NCBI GenBank assembly: GCA_025144245.1
Contig: JALXXC010000005.1
Span: 62,001-126,000, forward strand
DNA: 64,000 nt
DNA from: Corynebacterium sp. p3-SID1145
GTDB taxonomy: Bacteria; Actinomycetota; Actinomycetes; Mycobacteriales; Mycobacteriaceae
Direction of reading: 5' to 3'
The position numbers and the translations under genes were made by a program. How positions within the stretch are numbered: the stretch's first letter is position 1; each line of letters opens with the position of its first letter. The notes under the pieces are model-generated. The model was not told the DNA's origin, did not search any database, and saw only the letters and a list, made by a program, of their open reading frames with translations. Below are positions 55,379 through 64,000 of this stretch, piece after piece.

Positions 55379-57406
55379 ATGTCCGTGTCATCCCGCAGCG
55401 CCGTCGCGTCCGTCGACCCCGTTGTACGTGTGCTGCCGCTGTTGGGATTGGCGCACCTGGACCGGGCTTTCGACTACTTGGTCTCCGAGAAGCAGTCCGC
55501 TGAGGCGGTTCCGGGGGCGCGTGTCCGGATTCGTTTCGCCGGCCGTCTCGTGGATGCGTTGGTACTCGCACGCTCAGCTGAGTCCGAGCACGACGGTAAG
55601 CTCCGCTTCATCGAGCGCGTTGTCTCGCCCGAGGTGGTCTACCCGGAGCGGATGCGCGAGCTTGTCGACGCATTGGCCGACCGCTACGCCGGCACCCGCT
55701 CCGACATCATCCGCTCCGCGATTCCCGCCCGCCACGTCAAGGCCGAAGCCACCGACACGTCGACGCCCTGGGACGAACTAGGGACAACCGAGGAGCCGGA
55801 TCTGTCAGGGTGGAGCGCATACACTCACGGGGAATCTTTCGTCGATGCTGTCGTCGGCGGAACTGTGGCGCGTGCCGCCTGGCAGATCGCTCCCGGTGAT
55901 GACTGGGCGGACGCGCTGGCGTCGTTAGCCGCGAAAGTCGCCATAGGTGGCGGGGGAGTCCTCATCGTGGTGCCCGACCAGACGGACGTGGACAGAATGG
56001 ACTCCGCGCTGCGCCGGATCGTCGGCCCCCGCCAGATCACCACGTTGACGGCGTCGCTGGGACCCCAGGCGCGCTACAGCCGGTTCCTGTCGATCCTCCA
56101 CGGCCAGGGGCGCCTTGTTGTGGGCACCCGATCAGCCGCTTTCGCGCCTGTGGAGAACCTGGAGCTGGCGGTGGTCATGTTCGATGGCGACGATTCTCTC
56201 GTCGACCCCCGCGCCCCGTACACCCACGCCCGGGAGGTGTTGACCACGCGGTCGGCGGTGGAGAAGTGCTCCCTGATCGTCGGAGGCCATGCGCGCACGG
56301 CGGAGACCCAGCTGCTTGTCGAGTCGGGTTGGGCGCACGACCTGCTCGCCCCGCGCTCGACGTTGCGCACCCGCTCGCCCCGTATTCACGCCGCCGGCGA
56401 CAGCGATTTCGAGCTCGAGCGCGACCCCCGTGCCGGTGCCGCACGACTGCCGTCGGTGGCTTTTGAAGCGGCCCGGCGTGCGCTCAGCGCAGATAAGCCG
56501 GTGCTTTTTCAGGTTCCCCGCGCCGGCTACGTGCAGTCGTTGGCCTGCGGCGTGTGTCGCACGCCGGCGCGTTGCCGAGCCTGCAACGGGCCGCTCGGAC
56601 TCCCGTCGGGCAATGAGACAGCGGCGCCGACGTGCCGCTGGTGCGGGCGCATGGATAGCGCTTTCGTGTGTCCGAACTGCGGGTCCCACCGTCTTCGAGC
56701 GGTGGTGGTGGGCACCCAGCGCACGGCGGAAGAACTGGGACGGGCCTTTGCCCCTCAGAAAGTGGTCGCGTCCTGGGGCGAGCGGATACGCACAGAGGTG
56801 CCCGACGCCCCCGCGATTGTCGTTGCCACGCCGGGGGCGGAGCCGCACGTCGCTGACGGCGGCACGTATGGCGCGGTGATTTTGTTGGATACCTGGGCAC
56901 TGCTCGGCAGGCCGGACCTGCGCGCGGCGGAGGAAACGATGGCGAAGTGGATGGCCGCCGCCACGCTCGCCGCCCCGCACGGCAAAGGCGGGGAAGTCGT
57001 CGTGGTGGCCGACGCGGCGCTTCCGGTGGTGCAGCACCTGATCCGCTGGGACGCGGCCGGGCACGCGGCGGCGGAGCTAGCCCAGCGCCGCGAGGTGCGC
57101 TTCCCTCCGGCGGTGCACATGGCCGCAGTCGACAGCCCGCGCGAGTCCCTCACCGATTTCCTCGAGCACATTGACCTGCCGCAGGAAGTGGACATTCTCG
57201 GCCCCGTCGACCTTCCCGCGGGTGTGGACCTGCCCGGGGAGTGGGATACCCGCGCTCATGGACACGCGCAGCGCGTGCTCATCCGCACTCCGCTGTCCAG
57301 CCGCACTGCGCTGGGCAAAGCGTTGCGCGCCGCGGCTGTGAACCGTGCGACCCGTAAGCAGGATCTTCCGCTGCGCATCCAGGTGAACCCGATGCACATC
57401 GGATAG
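55379..57406 (+). CDS. priA: Replication-restart protein PriA, helicase motifs absent
   Basis: A 675-residue PriA of the actinobacterial kind. The N-terminal DNA-binding domain (VVRVLPLLGLAHLDRAFDYL) and the zinc-binding cysteines (CGVCRTPARCRAC; CRWCG; CPNCG) are kept. The Walker A loop expected near residues 160-185 is missing (IAPGDDWAD instead), and the DEEH box is replaced by FDGDDSLVD. It therefore probably lacks ATPase/helicase activity, as is annotated for other actinobacterial PriA proteins. The ATG at 55379 is supported by the -10 seven bases upstream. Confidence 0.9.
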   Translation: MSVSSRSAVASVDPVVRVLPLLGLAHLDRAFDYLVSEKQSAEAVPGARVRIRFAGRLVDALVLARSAESEHDGKLRFIERVVSPEVVYPERMRELVDALADRYAGTRSDIIRSAIPARHVKAEATDTSTPWDELGTTEEPDLSGWSAYTHGESFVDAVVGGTVARAAWQIAPGDDWADALASLAAKVAIGGGGVLIVVPDQTDVDRMDSALRRIVGPRQITTLTASLGPQARYSRFLSILHGQGRLVVGTRSAAFAPVENLELAVVMFDGDDSLVDPRAPYTHAREVLTTRSAVEKCSLIVGGHARTAETQLLVESGWAHDLLAPRSTLRTRSPRIHAAGDSDFELERDPRAGAARLPSVAFEAARRALSADKPVLFQVPRAGYVQSLACGVCRTPARCRACNGPLGLPSGNETAAPTCRWCGRMDSAFVCPNCGSHRLRAVVVGTQRTAEELGRAFAPQKVVASWGERIRTEVPDAPAIVVATPGAEPHVADGGTYGAVILLDTWALLGRPDLRAAEETMAKWMAAATLAAPHGKGGEVVVVADAALPVVQHLIRWDAAGHAAAELAQRREVRFPPAVHMAAVDSPRESLTDFLEHIDLPQEVDILGPVDLPAGVDLPGEWDTRAHGHAQRVLIRTPLSSRTALGKALRAAAVNRATRKQDLPLRIQVNPMHIG

Positions 57407-57432
57407 CCCGCAGCGTTGCGGAGTGAGCTAAG

Positions 57433-57438
57433 TAGACT
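57433..57438 (+). promoter_or_regulatory. -10 element of a leaderless def promoter
   Basis: TAGACT ends 8 bases before the def ATG at 57447. No Shine-Dalgarno is visible. Confidence 0.5.
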
Positions 57439-57446
57439 TGGGCGCC

Positions 57447-57947
57447 ATGACCATCCGCCCCATCAGGATCTTCGGTGATCCGATTCTGAACACGCAGGCC
57501 ACTCCCGTCGAGCGTTTCGACGACTCCGTCGTCTCTCTTGCGGCAGACATGCTCGAGACCATGGACGACGCCGGTGGTGTCGGCCTAGCCGCCAACCAGA
57601 TCGGATTGGCCAAGCGCGTGTTCGTCTACGACTGCGACGGCATGCGTGGCGCTCTCATCAATCCGGAGTGGAAAGCCATCGACGATGTCGTGCAGATCGA
57701 CGTCGAAGGGTGCTTGTCCATCCCGGATCTACAGGCGGAGGTGGCGCGCCACGAAACGGTCGTGGCCCGCGGTTGCGATGAATTCGGCCGTCCGGTCACG
57801 TTGCGCGCCAACGGGTTGCTCGCCCGGTGCATCCAGCACGAGACCGACCACTTGGACGGGGTGTTGTTCCTGCGCCGTCTGGAGCCGGAGGTGCGCAAGG
57901 AAGCGATGCAGATGATCCGCGGCATGGATTGGTACGCGGGCGAGTAG
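57447..57947 (+). CDS. def: Peptide deformylase
   Basis: A 166-residue metalloenzyme that removes formyl from nascent proteins. All three motifs are present: GVGLAANQIG, EGCLS and QHETDHLDG. It leads a run with fmt and rsmB, so the enzymes that add and remove the formyl group are co-expressed. The ATG at 57447 (MTIRPIRIFGDP) is the family start. Confidence 0.96.
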   Translation: MTIRPIRIFGDPILNTQATPVERFDDSVVSLAADMLETMDDAGGVGLAANQIGLAKRVFVYDCDGMRGALINPEWKAIDDVVQIDVEGCLSIPDLQAEVARHETVVARGCDEFGRPVTLRANGLLARCIQHETDHLDGVLFLRRLEPEVRKEAMQMIRGMDWYAGE

Positions 57948-57973
57948 GCAGCGAGTAGGAGAGAGGTAGAGAC

Positions 57974-58900
57974 ATGCGTTTGGTTTTCGCGGGCACGCCG
58001 GAGCCGGCGGTTGTGGCGCTGGAGAAGCTCATCGCGTCCGAGCATGAAGTGGTGGCGGTGCTGACTCGCCCGGATGCCAAGAAGGGGCGCGGACGCACGC
58101 TGCACCCGTCGCCGGTGAAGGCCTTGGCCATGGAGCACGGTATTGAGGTGCTCACCCCGGAGAAGCTCAAGGGAAACGAGGAAGCGAAGGAAGCGCTCAA
58201 CCGCCTCGCCCCGGACGCGATCCCGGTCGTGGCCTACGGCAACCTCATCCCGGAGGATTTTCTCGGCATTCCCACCCACGGGTGGGTGAACCTGCACTTC
58301 TCGCTGTTGCCGCGGTGGCGCGGCGCCGCGCCGGTTCAGGCAGGGATTCTCCACGGCGACGAGTACAGCGGTGCGACGACGTTCCGCATCGACGCCGGCC
58401 TGGACACGGGTGATATCCTCCAGCAGGAACCGGAGCTCATCCAGCCGTCCGACACGGCCGACGACCTGCTGACCCGGCTGGCCTATTCGGGCGCGGACCT
58501 GCTCGTGCGCACCATGGACGACCTGGCTACCGGCCACGCCACCTTCACGCCGCAGGAGGGGGAGGCGACGTACGCGCCGAAGATCAGCAAGGACGACGCC
58601 CGCATTGACTGGACGGCACCCGCCGAGCGCATCGACCGCGCCATCCGCGCCTACACCCCGGGCCCCGGGGCGTGGACCACGCTGGGCGGCGACCGCGTGA
58701 AGGTCGGCCCCGTCACCGTGGCCCCGGAAGCAGGTGCGCTCGCTCCGGGCCAGGTCGCGGTGAGCAAGGACTCAGTGCACGTGGGCACCGGCTTGGCCGC
58801 GGTCAGGCTGGACCGCATTCAGCCTCCGGGCAAGAAGATGATGGTCGCGGCCGACTGGGCACGCGGGCTGCAGGACAACGAGGGAGTGGTATTCGAGTGA
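57974..58900 (+). CDS. fmt: Methionyl-tRNA formyltransferase
   Basis: A 308-residue enzyme that formylates initiator Met-tRNA. It has RLVFAGTPEPAVVALE, the 10-formyl-THF-site region FSLLPRWRGAAPVQ and the DTGDIL loop. Its C-terminal OB-like domain ends with ARGLQDNEGVVFE. AGGAGAGAGG lies upstream of the ATG. It overlaps rsmB by 4 bp (GTGA). Confidence 0.96.
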   Translation: MRLVFAGTPEPAVVALEKLIASEHEVVAVLTRPDAKKGRGRTLHPSPVKALAMEHGIEVLTPEKLKGNEEAKEALNRLAPDAIPVVAYGNLIPEDFLGIPTHGWVNLHFSLLPRWRGAAPVQAGILHGDEYSGATTFRIDAGLDTGDILQQEPELIQPSDTADDLLTRLAYSGADLLVRTMDDLATGHATFTPQEGEATYAPKISKDDARIDWTAPAERIDRAIRAYTPGPGAWTTLGGDRVKVGPVTVAPEAGALAPGQVAVSKDSVHVGTGLAAVRLDRIQPPGKKMMVAADWARGLQDNEGVVFE

Positions 58901-60354
58901 GCGGAGGATTCCGGTCGCGCACCAAGCGCGCGAAAGAGCAGGCTGAGCAAGAAGCGCTGCACGGCCCGAAGAAACGGGCGCCGCAGCGTGACGGCGTCAC
59001 ACGCCACCAGCCGTCATCCTCGTCGCCCGACATCGGAGATGTCGCCCGCCAGGCCGCTTTCGATGCAGTGCTGAGGGTGGAGACCGAAGACGCGTTCGGC
59101 AACCTTGTCCTGCCGCAGATTCTGCGCGAGCGGAGCATCACGGGCCGCGACGCGGCGTTCGCCACTGAGATCGCCTACGGCACGCTGCGCACCATGGGTG
59201 TGCTCGACACGGTGGTCGCGGAGTGCTCTTCGCGTCCGCTCGCCGATCTCGACCCGGTGGTGCTCACAGCATTGCGGCTGGGTGCGTACCAGGTGTTGTT
59301 CACGCGTGTCGACGACCACGCCGCCGTCGATACCTCAGTCCGCCTCGCCGAGGCTGCTGGTGCGGGCAAAGCCAAGGGCTTCGTCAACGGGATCCTGCGC
59401 ACCATCACGCGCACGACTCCCCGAGAGTGGATGGAAAAGCTCGCCCCGGAAGGGGAGATCGCGGCCACGGCGTTCCGCACAGCGCACCCGGAATGGATCG
59501 CGCGGTCTTTCGCCGCAGTCGTCGGGGAGGATGAGCTCGAAGCGGCGCTGGAAGCAGATTCGCAACGCCCGATCGTGCATCTCGTCGCACGTCCGGGTGA
59601 GATGTCCGCAGAAGAGCTTGCACTGGTCACAGGTGGGGAGGAAGGCCGCTACAGCCCGTACGCCGTCTACATGGCCGGGGGCGGGGACCCCGGATCGCTG
59701 GAGCCCGTGCGCGAGAAAATGGCCGCGGTGCAGGACGAAGGCTCACAGCTCATCGCCCGGGCCGTTGTGGAACTCGATGTCGCTGACGATGCCGGTCGCT
59801 GGCTGGACCTGTGCGCGGGCCCGGGCGGTAAAGCGGCGCTCATGGGCTCGCTCGCTTCCATTGACGGTGCGGCCGTCGACGCGGTGGAGATCACCCCGAC
59901 ACGCGCCGACCTCATCCGCAAATCCACCGAGGGTCTGCCCGTCACAGTCCACGTCGCCGACGGCCGCGACCCGGGCCTCGAGCCGGGGTACGACCGCGTG
60001 CTCGTCGACGCCCCCTGCTCCGGTCTCGGTGCCCTCCGCCGCCGCCCCGAGGCCCGCTGGCGCAAGAGCGAAGCGGACATCGCCGAGCTCACCGGGCTGC
60101 AGTCCGAACTCCTCGCATCGGCTGTGAAGCTCGCCAAGCCGGGCGGGGTCATTGTCTACTCGACGTGCTCGCCGGATGAGAGGGAGACGAGGAGAATCGT
60201 CGATAAGCAGCTCGCCCAAGGCGATGTCGAGGAGATCGACGTGCGCGGGGTCCTGCCGCAGATGGGCGACCTCGGGCCGCATCTGAGCGCGCAGATGTGG
60301 CCGCACCGCCACGGCACCGACGCGATGTTCCTTGCTGCCCTACGGAAGCGATAG
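58897..60354 (+). CDS. rsmB: 16S rRNA (cytosine-967-C5)-methyltransferase RsmB
   Basis: A 485-residue SAM-dependent rRNA methyltransferase. A basic low-complexity N-terminus of about 45 residues precedes a NusB-like RNA-binding domain (ARQAAFDAVLRVE) and the Rossmann methyltransferase domain: LDLCAGPGGKAA, VDAPCSGLGALRRRPEARW with one catalytic Cys, and YSTCSPDE with the other. GTG 58897 overlaps the fmt stop. The stop overlaps the -10 of rpe. Confidence 0.94.
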   Translation: MSGGFRSRTKRAKEQAEQEALHGPKKRAPQRDGVTRHQPSSSSPDIGDVARQAAFDAVLRVETEDAFGNLVLPQILRERSITGRDAAFATEIAYGTLRTMGVLDTVVAECSSRPLADLDPVVLTALRLGAYQVLFTRVDDHAAVDTSVRLAEAAGAGKAKGFVNGILRTITRTTPREWMEKLAPEGEIAATAFRTAHPEWIARSFAAVVGEDELEAALEADSQRPIVHLVARPGEMSAEELALVTGGEEGRYSPYAVYMAGGGDPGSLEPVREKMAAVQDEGSQLIARAVVELDVADDAGRWLDLCAGPGGKAALMGSLASIDGAAVDAVEITPTRADLIRKSTEGLPVTVHVADGRDPGLEPGYDRVLVDAPCSGLGALRRRPEARWRKSEADIAELTGLQSELLASAVKLAKPGGVIVYSTCSPDERETRRIVDKQLAQGDVEEIDVRGVLPQMGDLGPHLSAQMWPHRHGTDAMFLAALRKR

Positions 60355-60357
60355 TCT
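60352..60357 (+). promoter_or_regulatory. -10 element of a leaderless rpe promoter
   Basis: TAGTCT overlaps the rsmB stop codon and ends 6 bases before the rpe ATG at 60364. Confidence 0.45.
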
Positions 60358-60363
60358 GGGGCC

Positions 60364-61026
60364 ATGATCTACATTGCCCCGTCGATCCTCGCCGCCGACT
60401 ACGCGAACCTCGGCGCGGACGTGCGCAAAGTGCCGTCCGCCGACCTCCTCCATGTCGACATCATGGACGGCCATTTCGTGCCCAACCTCTCCTTCGGTCC
60501 CGATGTGACCAAGGCCGTCGACGGGGTCACAGACCAGTTCCTCGACATCCACATGATGATCGAGGAACCGGAACGCTGGTTCGAGACCTACATCAAGGCC
60601 GGCGGCGACCGGCTGGTCTTCCACATCGAGGCCGCCGGCGACCACATCGCGGCGGCGAAGCAGCTGCACGACCTCGGTGTCCAGGCCGGTTTCGCAATCA
60701 AGCCCGGCACCCCGATCGAGCCGTACCTCGACGATCTCGAGCATTTCGAGCAGGTCATGATCATGAGCGTCGAGCCCGGTTTCGGTGGCCAGAAATTCAT
60801 GCCGGAGGTGCTCGGCAAAGTCGCCGCTGCCCGTGAACGAATCGACGAAGCTGGGTTGTCGACGATCATCGGCATCGACGGCGGCATCGCCTCGTCAACC
60901 ATCGCGCTCGCCGCCGAGGCGGGCGTGGACGCGTTCGTTGCGGGGTCCGCCGTCTTCGGCGCCGAGGACCCGGCCGAAGCCGTCGAGACGCTGCGCGACC
61001 TCGCCCAGGCCGCCGCACAGCGCTAG
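60364..61026 (+). CDS. rpe: Ribulose-phosphate 3-epimerase
   Basis: A 220-residue TIM-barrel enzyme of the pentose phosphate pathway. It has IAPSILAADYANLG, LHVDIMDGHFVPNLSFG, HMMIEEP, VMIMSVEPGFGGQKFM and IGIDGGIA. It makes xylulose-5-phosphate from ribulose-5-phosphate, the latter also being the substrate of the RibB half of ribBA downstream. ribD begins one base after its stop. Confidence 0.97.
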   Translation: MIYIAPSILAADYANLGADVRKVPSADLLHVDIMDGHFVPNLSFGPDVTKAVDGVTDQFLDIHMMIEEPERWFETYIKAGGDRLVFHIEAAGDHIAAAKQLHDLGVQAGFAIKPGTPIEPYLDDLEHFEQVMIMSVEPGFGGQKFMPEVLGKVAAARERIDEAGLSTIIGIDGGIASSTIALAAEAGVDAFVAGSAVFGAEDPAEAVETLRDLAQAAAQR

Positions 61027-61027
61027 C

Positions 61028-62074
61028 ATGCCCGCCGAACGTATTCTGGAGATACCGCCCGCCGTTGAGGCAGCGGTGGTCGCGGCTGTGAACGCGGGCC
61101 AGTCCGTCCGCGGGACGACCAGCCCGAACCCGCCCGTCGGCTGCGCACTTTTCGACGCCGCCGGCATCATTGCCACCGGCGCCACCGAGCCCGCCGGCGG
61201 ACGTCATGCTGAACGCGTCGCCCTCGACGCAGCAAAGGACACCGACGCCGACGCAGACCGCGTCCGTGGCGCGTCACTGGCCGTGACCCTGGAACCGTGC
61301 AACCACACTGGTCGCACGGGGCCGTGCACCGAAGCGATCGTGGATGCCGGGGTCGAGCACGTCTACTATGTCCACCCGGACCCGAACCCGGTGGCGCGCG
61401 GCGGCGCCGACTACCTGCGCGCCCACGGTGTCCGTGTCACCTGGGTCTCGTACCCCGTCGACGGGCTGCTGCCGTGGCTCGATTCCGTCGTTCATGGGCG
61501 TGTCTCCGTCACCGCGAAATTTGCCGGCACCCTCGACGGGTTCACCGCCGCGCCCGACGGGACGAGCCAGTGGATCACCGGGCCCGAGACCCGCCAGTAC
61601 GCGCACTATGACCGGGCCATGCGCGACGCGATCGTCATCGGAACGGGCACCGCGATCGCGGACAATCCGTCGCTGACTGCCCGCGACCGCGACGGGACGC
61701 TGTTGGGGAACCAGCCGCGGCGGGTGGTCGTCGGCAAGCGGAAAGTGCCGGAAGGAAATTTGACGCGTCTCGGCTTCGAGCAGTACGGCACCCCGCAGGA
61801 AGCGTTCGACGCCCTGTACGCCACGGGCGCGCGCGACGTGCTCGTCGAGGGCGGACCGACGCTCATGCGCAGCGTTTTCGAGCTCGATATCGTCGACCGC
61901 ATCACCGCGTACGTCGCACCGGTGCTGCTCGGCGGCGGCCGCGGGCTGCTCGACGGGCCGGTGGCGGAGACCCTCGAAGCCGCCCTACGTTTCGACATGC
62001 ATGACGCGTTCACGCTCGGCGGGGACGCAGTCATCGAGCTGCGCCGCCCGCACACTCAACGGAAGGACAACTGA
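61028..62074 (+). CDS. ribD: Riboflavin biosynthesis deaminase/reductase
   Basis: A 348-residue bifunctional enzyme. The N-terminal deaminase has [13 protein letters not shown] and the zinc motif [12 protein letters not shown]. The C-terminal reductase domain has [36 protein letters not shown] and [11 protein letters not shown]. The usual KxAxSLDG reads KFAGTLDG. It leads ribD-ribE-ribBA-(ribH), and no FMN riboswitch is visible upstream. Confidence 0.96.
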   Translation: MPAERILEIPPAVEAAVVAAVNAGQSVRGTTSPNPPVGCALFDAAGIIATGATEPAGGRHAERVALDAAKDTDADADRVRGASLAVTLEPCNHTGRTGPCTEAIVDAGVEHVYYVHPDPNPVARGGADYLRAHGVRVTWVSYPVDGLLPWLDSVVHGRVSVTAKFAGTLDGFTAAPDGTSQWITGPETRQYAHYDRAMRDAIVIGTGTAIADNPSLTARDRDGTLLGNQPRRVVVGKRKVPEGNLTRLGFEQYGTPQEAFDALYATGARDVLVEGGPTLMRSVFELDIVDRITAYVAPVLLGGGRGLLDGPVAETLEAALRFDMHDAFTLGGDAVIELRRPHTQRKDN

Positions 62075-62667
62075 TGTTCACAGGCCTGGTGGAAGAAATC
62101 GGCACGGTGGAGAAGCTCGAGCGCCTCGACGACGCCGTGCGCCTGACAGTCCGCGGTCCCGCCGTGACCGCGGATGCGGTTGCGGGCGACTCGATCGCTG
62201 TCGACGGCGTGTGCCTGACCGTCGTCGACAACGATGGCGGTGCTTTCACCGCCGACGTGATGCGCGAGACCCTCGACCGTTCGCGTCTGGGCAGCTACGG
62301 GACTGGAAGCCGTGTCAACCTCGAGCGCGCGCTGGCTGCCGGTGCCCGGATGGGCGGCCACATCGTGCAGGGGCACGTCGATGGAGTGGGCACGCTCGAG
62401 TCCCGCGAGTCCTCCGAGCATTGGGACGTTCTCCGCTTCACCCTGCCCGCCCAGCTGGAGAAATATGTGGTGGAGAAGGGATCCATCGCCATCAACGGCA
62501 CGTCGCTGACCGTGTCCGCCGTGGGGGAGGGATTCGTGGAAGTCTCGCTCATCCCGACGACGCTGCACGAGACCACCTTCGGCGAGCTCTCCGTGGGCGA
62601 CCCGGTCAATTTCGAGGTCGATGTCGTAGCCAAATACGTCGAGAAAATGGTGGGGGGCTACCATTAG
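62074..62667 (+). CDS. ribE: Riboflavin synthase (alpha chain)
   Basis: A 197-residue trimeric enzyme that dismutates two lumazines to riboflavin. It has the internal duplication of two barrels: [16 protein letters not shown] and [16 protein letters not shown], plus the active-site [10 protein letters not shown] and [10 protein letters not shown]. Its ATG overlaps the ribD stop (TGATG). Also called ribC in some corynebacterial annotations. Confidence 0.96.
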   Translation: MFTGLVEEIGTVEKLERLDDAVRLTVRGPAVTADAVAGDSIAVDGVCLTVVDNDGGAFTADVMRETLDRSRLGSYGTGSRVNLERALAAGARMGGHIVQGHVDGVGTLESRESSEHWDVLRFTLPAQLEKYVVEKGSIAINGTSLTVSAVGEGFVEVSLIPTTLHETTFGELSVGDPVNFEVDVVAKYVEKMVGGYH

Positions 62668-62672
62668 CTCCC

Positions 62673-63920
62673 ATGACGGACACCCTGCGACTCGATTCAG
62701 TTGAAGACGCTGTTGCGGCGGTCGGCCGCGGTGAAGCGGTCGTGGTGGTGGACGACGAAGACCGCGAGAACGAAGGCGACCTGATCTTCGCCGCCGAGCA
62801 CGCCACCCCCGAACTCGTCGCGTTCATGGTGAGGTATTCCTCCGGCTACATCTGCGTGGCAATGGAGGACGAGGCGGCCACCCGCCTGGAGCTGCCTCCT
62901 ATGGTGGCTGTCAACGAAGACGCGCGCAGCACCGCCTACGCCGTCACTGTCGACGCGGCCACCGGCACCACCGGTATTTCAGCGCGTTCCCGTGCGGAGA
63001 CAATTCAGCGTCTCGCCGACCCGGCGCGCACCGCCGCTGATTTCACCCGCCCGGGCCACGTTGTTCCGCTGCGCGCCCGCCGCGGCGGAGTTCTCGTGCG
63101 CGACGGGCACACCGAAGCATCGGTCGACTTGGCCCGCCTGGCCGGGTGTCAGCCAGCCGGCGCATTGTGCGAGATCGTCTCCGAGGACGACCCGACGGAC
63201 ATGGCGCGCGGGGAAGAACTCCGCCGTTTCGCCGACGAGCATGGGCTGAAGATGATTTCCATCGCCCAGCTCATCGCGTACCGCCGCTGCACCGAACGCA
63301 TTGTCGAGCGTGTCGTGGAGACATCGCTGCCGACCACGTACGGCCCCTTCACGGCGTACGGCTATAAATCGCTTATCGACGCCTCCGAGCACATCGCCCT
63401 CGTCACCGGCGATGTCGCCGGCGGAGACGAAGTATTGGTGCGCGTGCACTCTGAATGTCTGACCGGCGATGTCTTCGGCTCCCTGCGGTGCGACTGCGGG
63501 CCGCAGCTGCACGAGTCCATGCGCCTCATCCAGGAGGCCGGTCGCGGCGTGATCGTCTACGTCCGCGGCCACGAAGGGCGCGGCATCGGGCTGGCGGCGA
63601 AACTTCAGGCTTACCGCCTCCAAGAGGAGGGGTTGGACACCGTGGACGCCAACGTCGAGCAGGGGTTGCCGGTGGATGCGAGGGAATATTCCGTCGCCGG
63701 CCAGATTCTCGCGGATCTCGGCGTGGCCTCCATGAACTTGCTGTCCAACAACCCGGACAAGGTGGAGGCGCTGAGCGGCTACGGCCCGGTTGTGTCAGGC
63801 CGGACCCGCGTCGAGATCGTGCCCTCGCACGAGAACATCGCCTACCTCCGCACCAAGCGCGACCGGATGGGGCACGATCTCCCTTCAGTCGATGAGTGGG
63901 ATGTGACGTATGGCAACTAG
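62673..63920 (+). CDS. ribBA: DHBP synthase / GTP cyclohydrolase II fusion
   Basis: A 415-residue fusion. The N-terminal RibB part has [20 protein letters not shown] and [16 protein letters not shown], making dihydroxybutanone phosphate. The C-terminal RibA part has the zinc site [18 protein letters not shown] and [14 protein letters not shown], opening GTP. The ATG at 62673 is the family start; the nearest G-rich stretch is 17 bases upstream, so translation may depend on coupling to ribE. Confidence 0.96.
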   Translation: MTDTLRLDSVEDAVAAVGRGEAVVVVDDEDRENEGDLIFAAEHATPELVAFMVRYSSGYICVAMEDEAATRLELPPMVAVNEDARSTAYAVTVDAATGTTGISARSRAETIQRLADPARTAADFTRPGHVVPLRARRGGVLVRDGHTEASVDLARLAGCQPAGALCEIVSEDDPTDMARGEELRRFADEHGLKMISIAQLIAYRRCTERIVERVVETSLPTTYGPFTAYGYKSLIDASEHIALVTGDVAGGDEVLVRVHSECLTGDVFGSLRCDCGPQLHESMRLIQEAGRGVIVYVRGHEGRGIGLAAKLQAYRLQEEGLDTVDANVEQGLPVDAREYSVAGQILADLGVASMNLLSNNPDKVEALSGYGPVVSGRTRVEIVPSHENIAYLRTKRDRMGHDLPSVDEWDVTYGN

Positions 63921-63923
63921 GAT

Positions 63924-63938
63924 CGACTCTCAGAGTCG
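63924..63938. promoter_or_regulatory. 15-bp palindrome between ribBA and the next gene
   Basis: CGACTCT and AGAGTCG are exact complements around a single C, four bases after the ribBA stop. TAGGAT at 63952-63957 is a candidate -10 for the following gene. The palindrome may be an operator or a small RNA hairpin. Confidence 0.3.
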
Positions 63939-63994
63939 CACGGCCGTCGCGTAGGATTGAAAACTGGCGCAAACATCTTCCATAAGGAGCAACC

Positions 63995-64000
63995 ATGATT
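63995..64000 (+). CDS. ribH: Probable start of ribH (lumazine synthase), two codons only
   Basis: ATG ATT at the window end is preceded by AAGGAG five bases upstream. Position after ribBA suggests ribH by conserved gene order. The sequence itself is too short to identify it. Confidence 0.4.

Noticed and set aside
60990..61030. FMN riboswitch before ribD
   Set aside because: rpe and ribD are one base apart, leaving no room, and the conserved RFN motifs are absent.

Overview
The window is a 64 kb stretch of a high-GC actinobacterial chromosome, almost certainly a Corynebacterium. The evidence is the gene order (ppiB - metallo-beta-lactamase - hisS; aspS - rarA - alaS - ruvX - mltG - aroE - aroCKBQ - pepQ - efp - nusB; pyrR-pyrBC-carAB-pyrF - mihF - gmk - rpoZ - coaBC - metK - priA - def - fmt - rsmB - rpe - ribD-E-BA-H), an actinobacterial-type integration host factor, a helicase-less PriA, an McbR-type operator before metK, and many leaderless promoters. 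The species cannot be named from the sequence. No rRNA, tRNA, CRISPR array, prophage or intact insertion sequence was seen.

Layout. 1-5.7 kb: a partial secreted protein, a membrane-anchored cyclophilin, thiol peroxidase (tpx), a glyoxalase II-like hydrolase, hisS, and L-serine dehydratase on the other strand. 5.8-12.2 kb: an accessory sugar ABC operon. It holds an MsmK-type ATPase, a kinase-like DUF4032 protein, a lipoprotein binding protein, two permeases and a DUF624 membrane protein. 12.2-14.0 kb: a HEPN-CBS fusion protein and a YpfJ-type metallopeptidase on the minus strand. 14.2-24 kb: aspS, an APH-fold kinase translationally coupled to rarA, alaS, ruvX, mltG, aroE. 24-31.8 kb: a prepilin peptidase, aroC-aroK-aroB-aroQ, pepQ, efp, nusB, ppk2. 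31.8-34.7 kb: an RbsBCA-like ABC transporter with a single-domain ATPase. 34.7-37.5 kb: two YbjN proteins, a small membrane protein and a TIGR01777 epimerase on the minus strand.

37.6-46.1 kb is the complete UMP pathway (pyrR-pyrB-pyrC-carA-carB-pyrF). It is preceded by a clear PyrR-binding RNA hairpin that would sequester the pyrR Shine-Dalgarno. 46.2-47.5 kb: mihF, gmk, rpoZ, ending in a strong terminator. 47.6-50.2 kb is a two-gene accessory island set into this conserved order: a DUF3558-like lipoprotein and a large ESX/PPE-like protein with a PGRS-like Gly-rich tail. It has a perfect 22-bp operator-like palindrome at its promoter and a visibly AT-richer segment spanning the gene junction. 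This is the best candidate for an undescribed system. 50.2-64 kb: coaBC, metK (with McbR box), two membrane proteins, a polysaccharide deacetylase, priA, def, fmt, rsmB, rpe and the riboflavin genes, ending two codons into a probable ribH.

Most genes serve core functions: translation (hisS, aspS, alaS, efp, def, fmt, rsmB), chorismate, pyrimidine, CoA, SAM and riboflavin synthesis. The accessory parts are the two sugar transporters, the HEPN-CBS gene, the YbjN cluster and the lipoprotein/PPE-like pair. Function assignments rest on motif and family recognition by eye; no database search was run.
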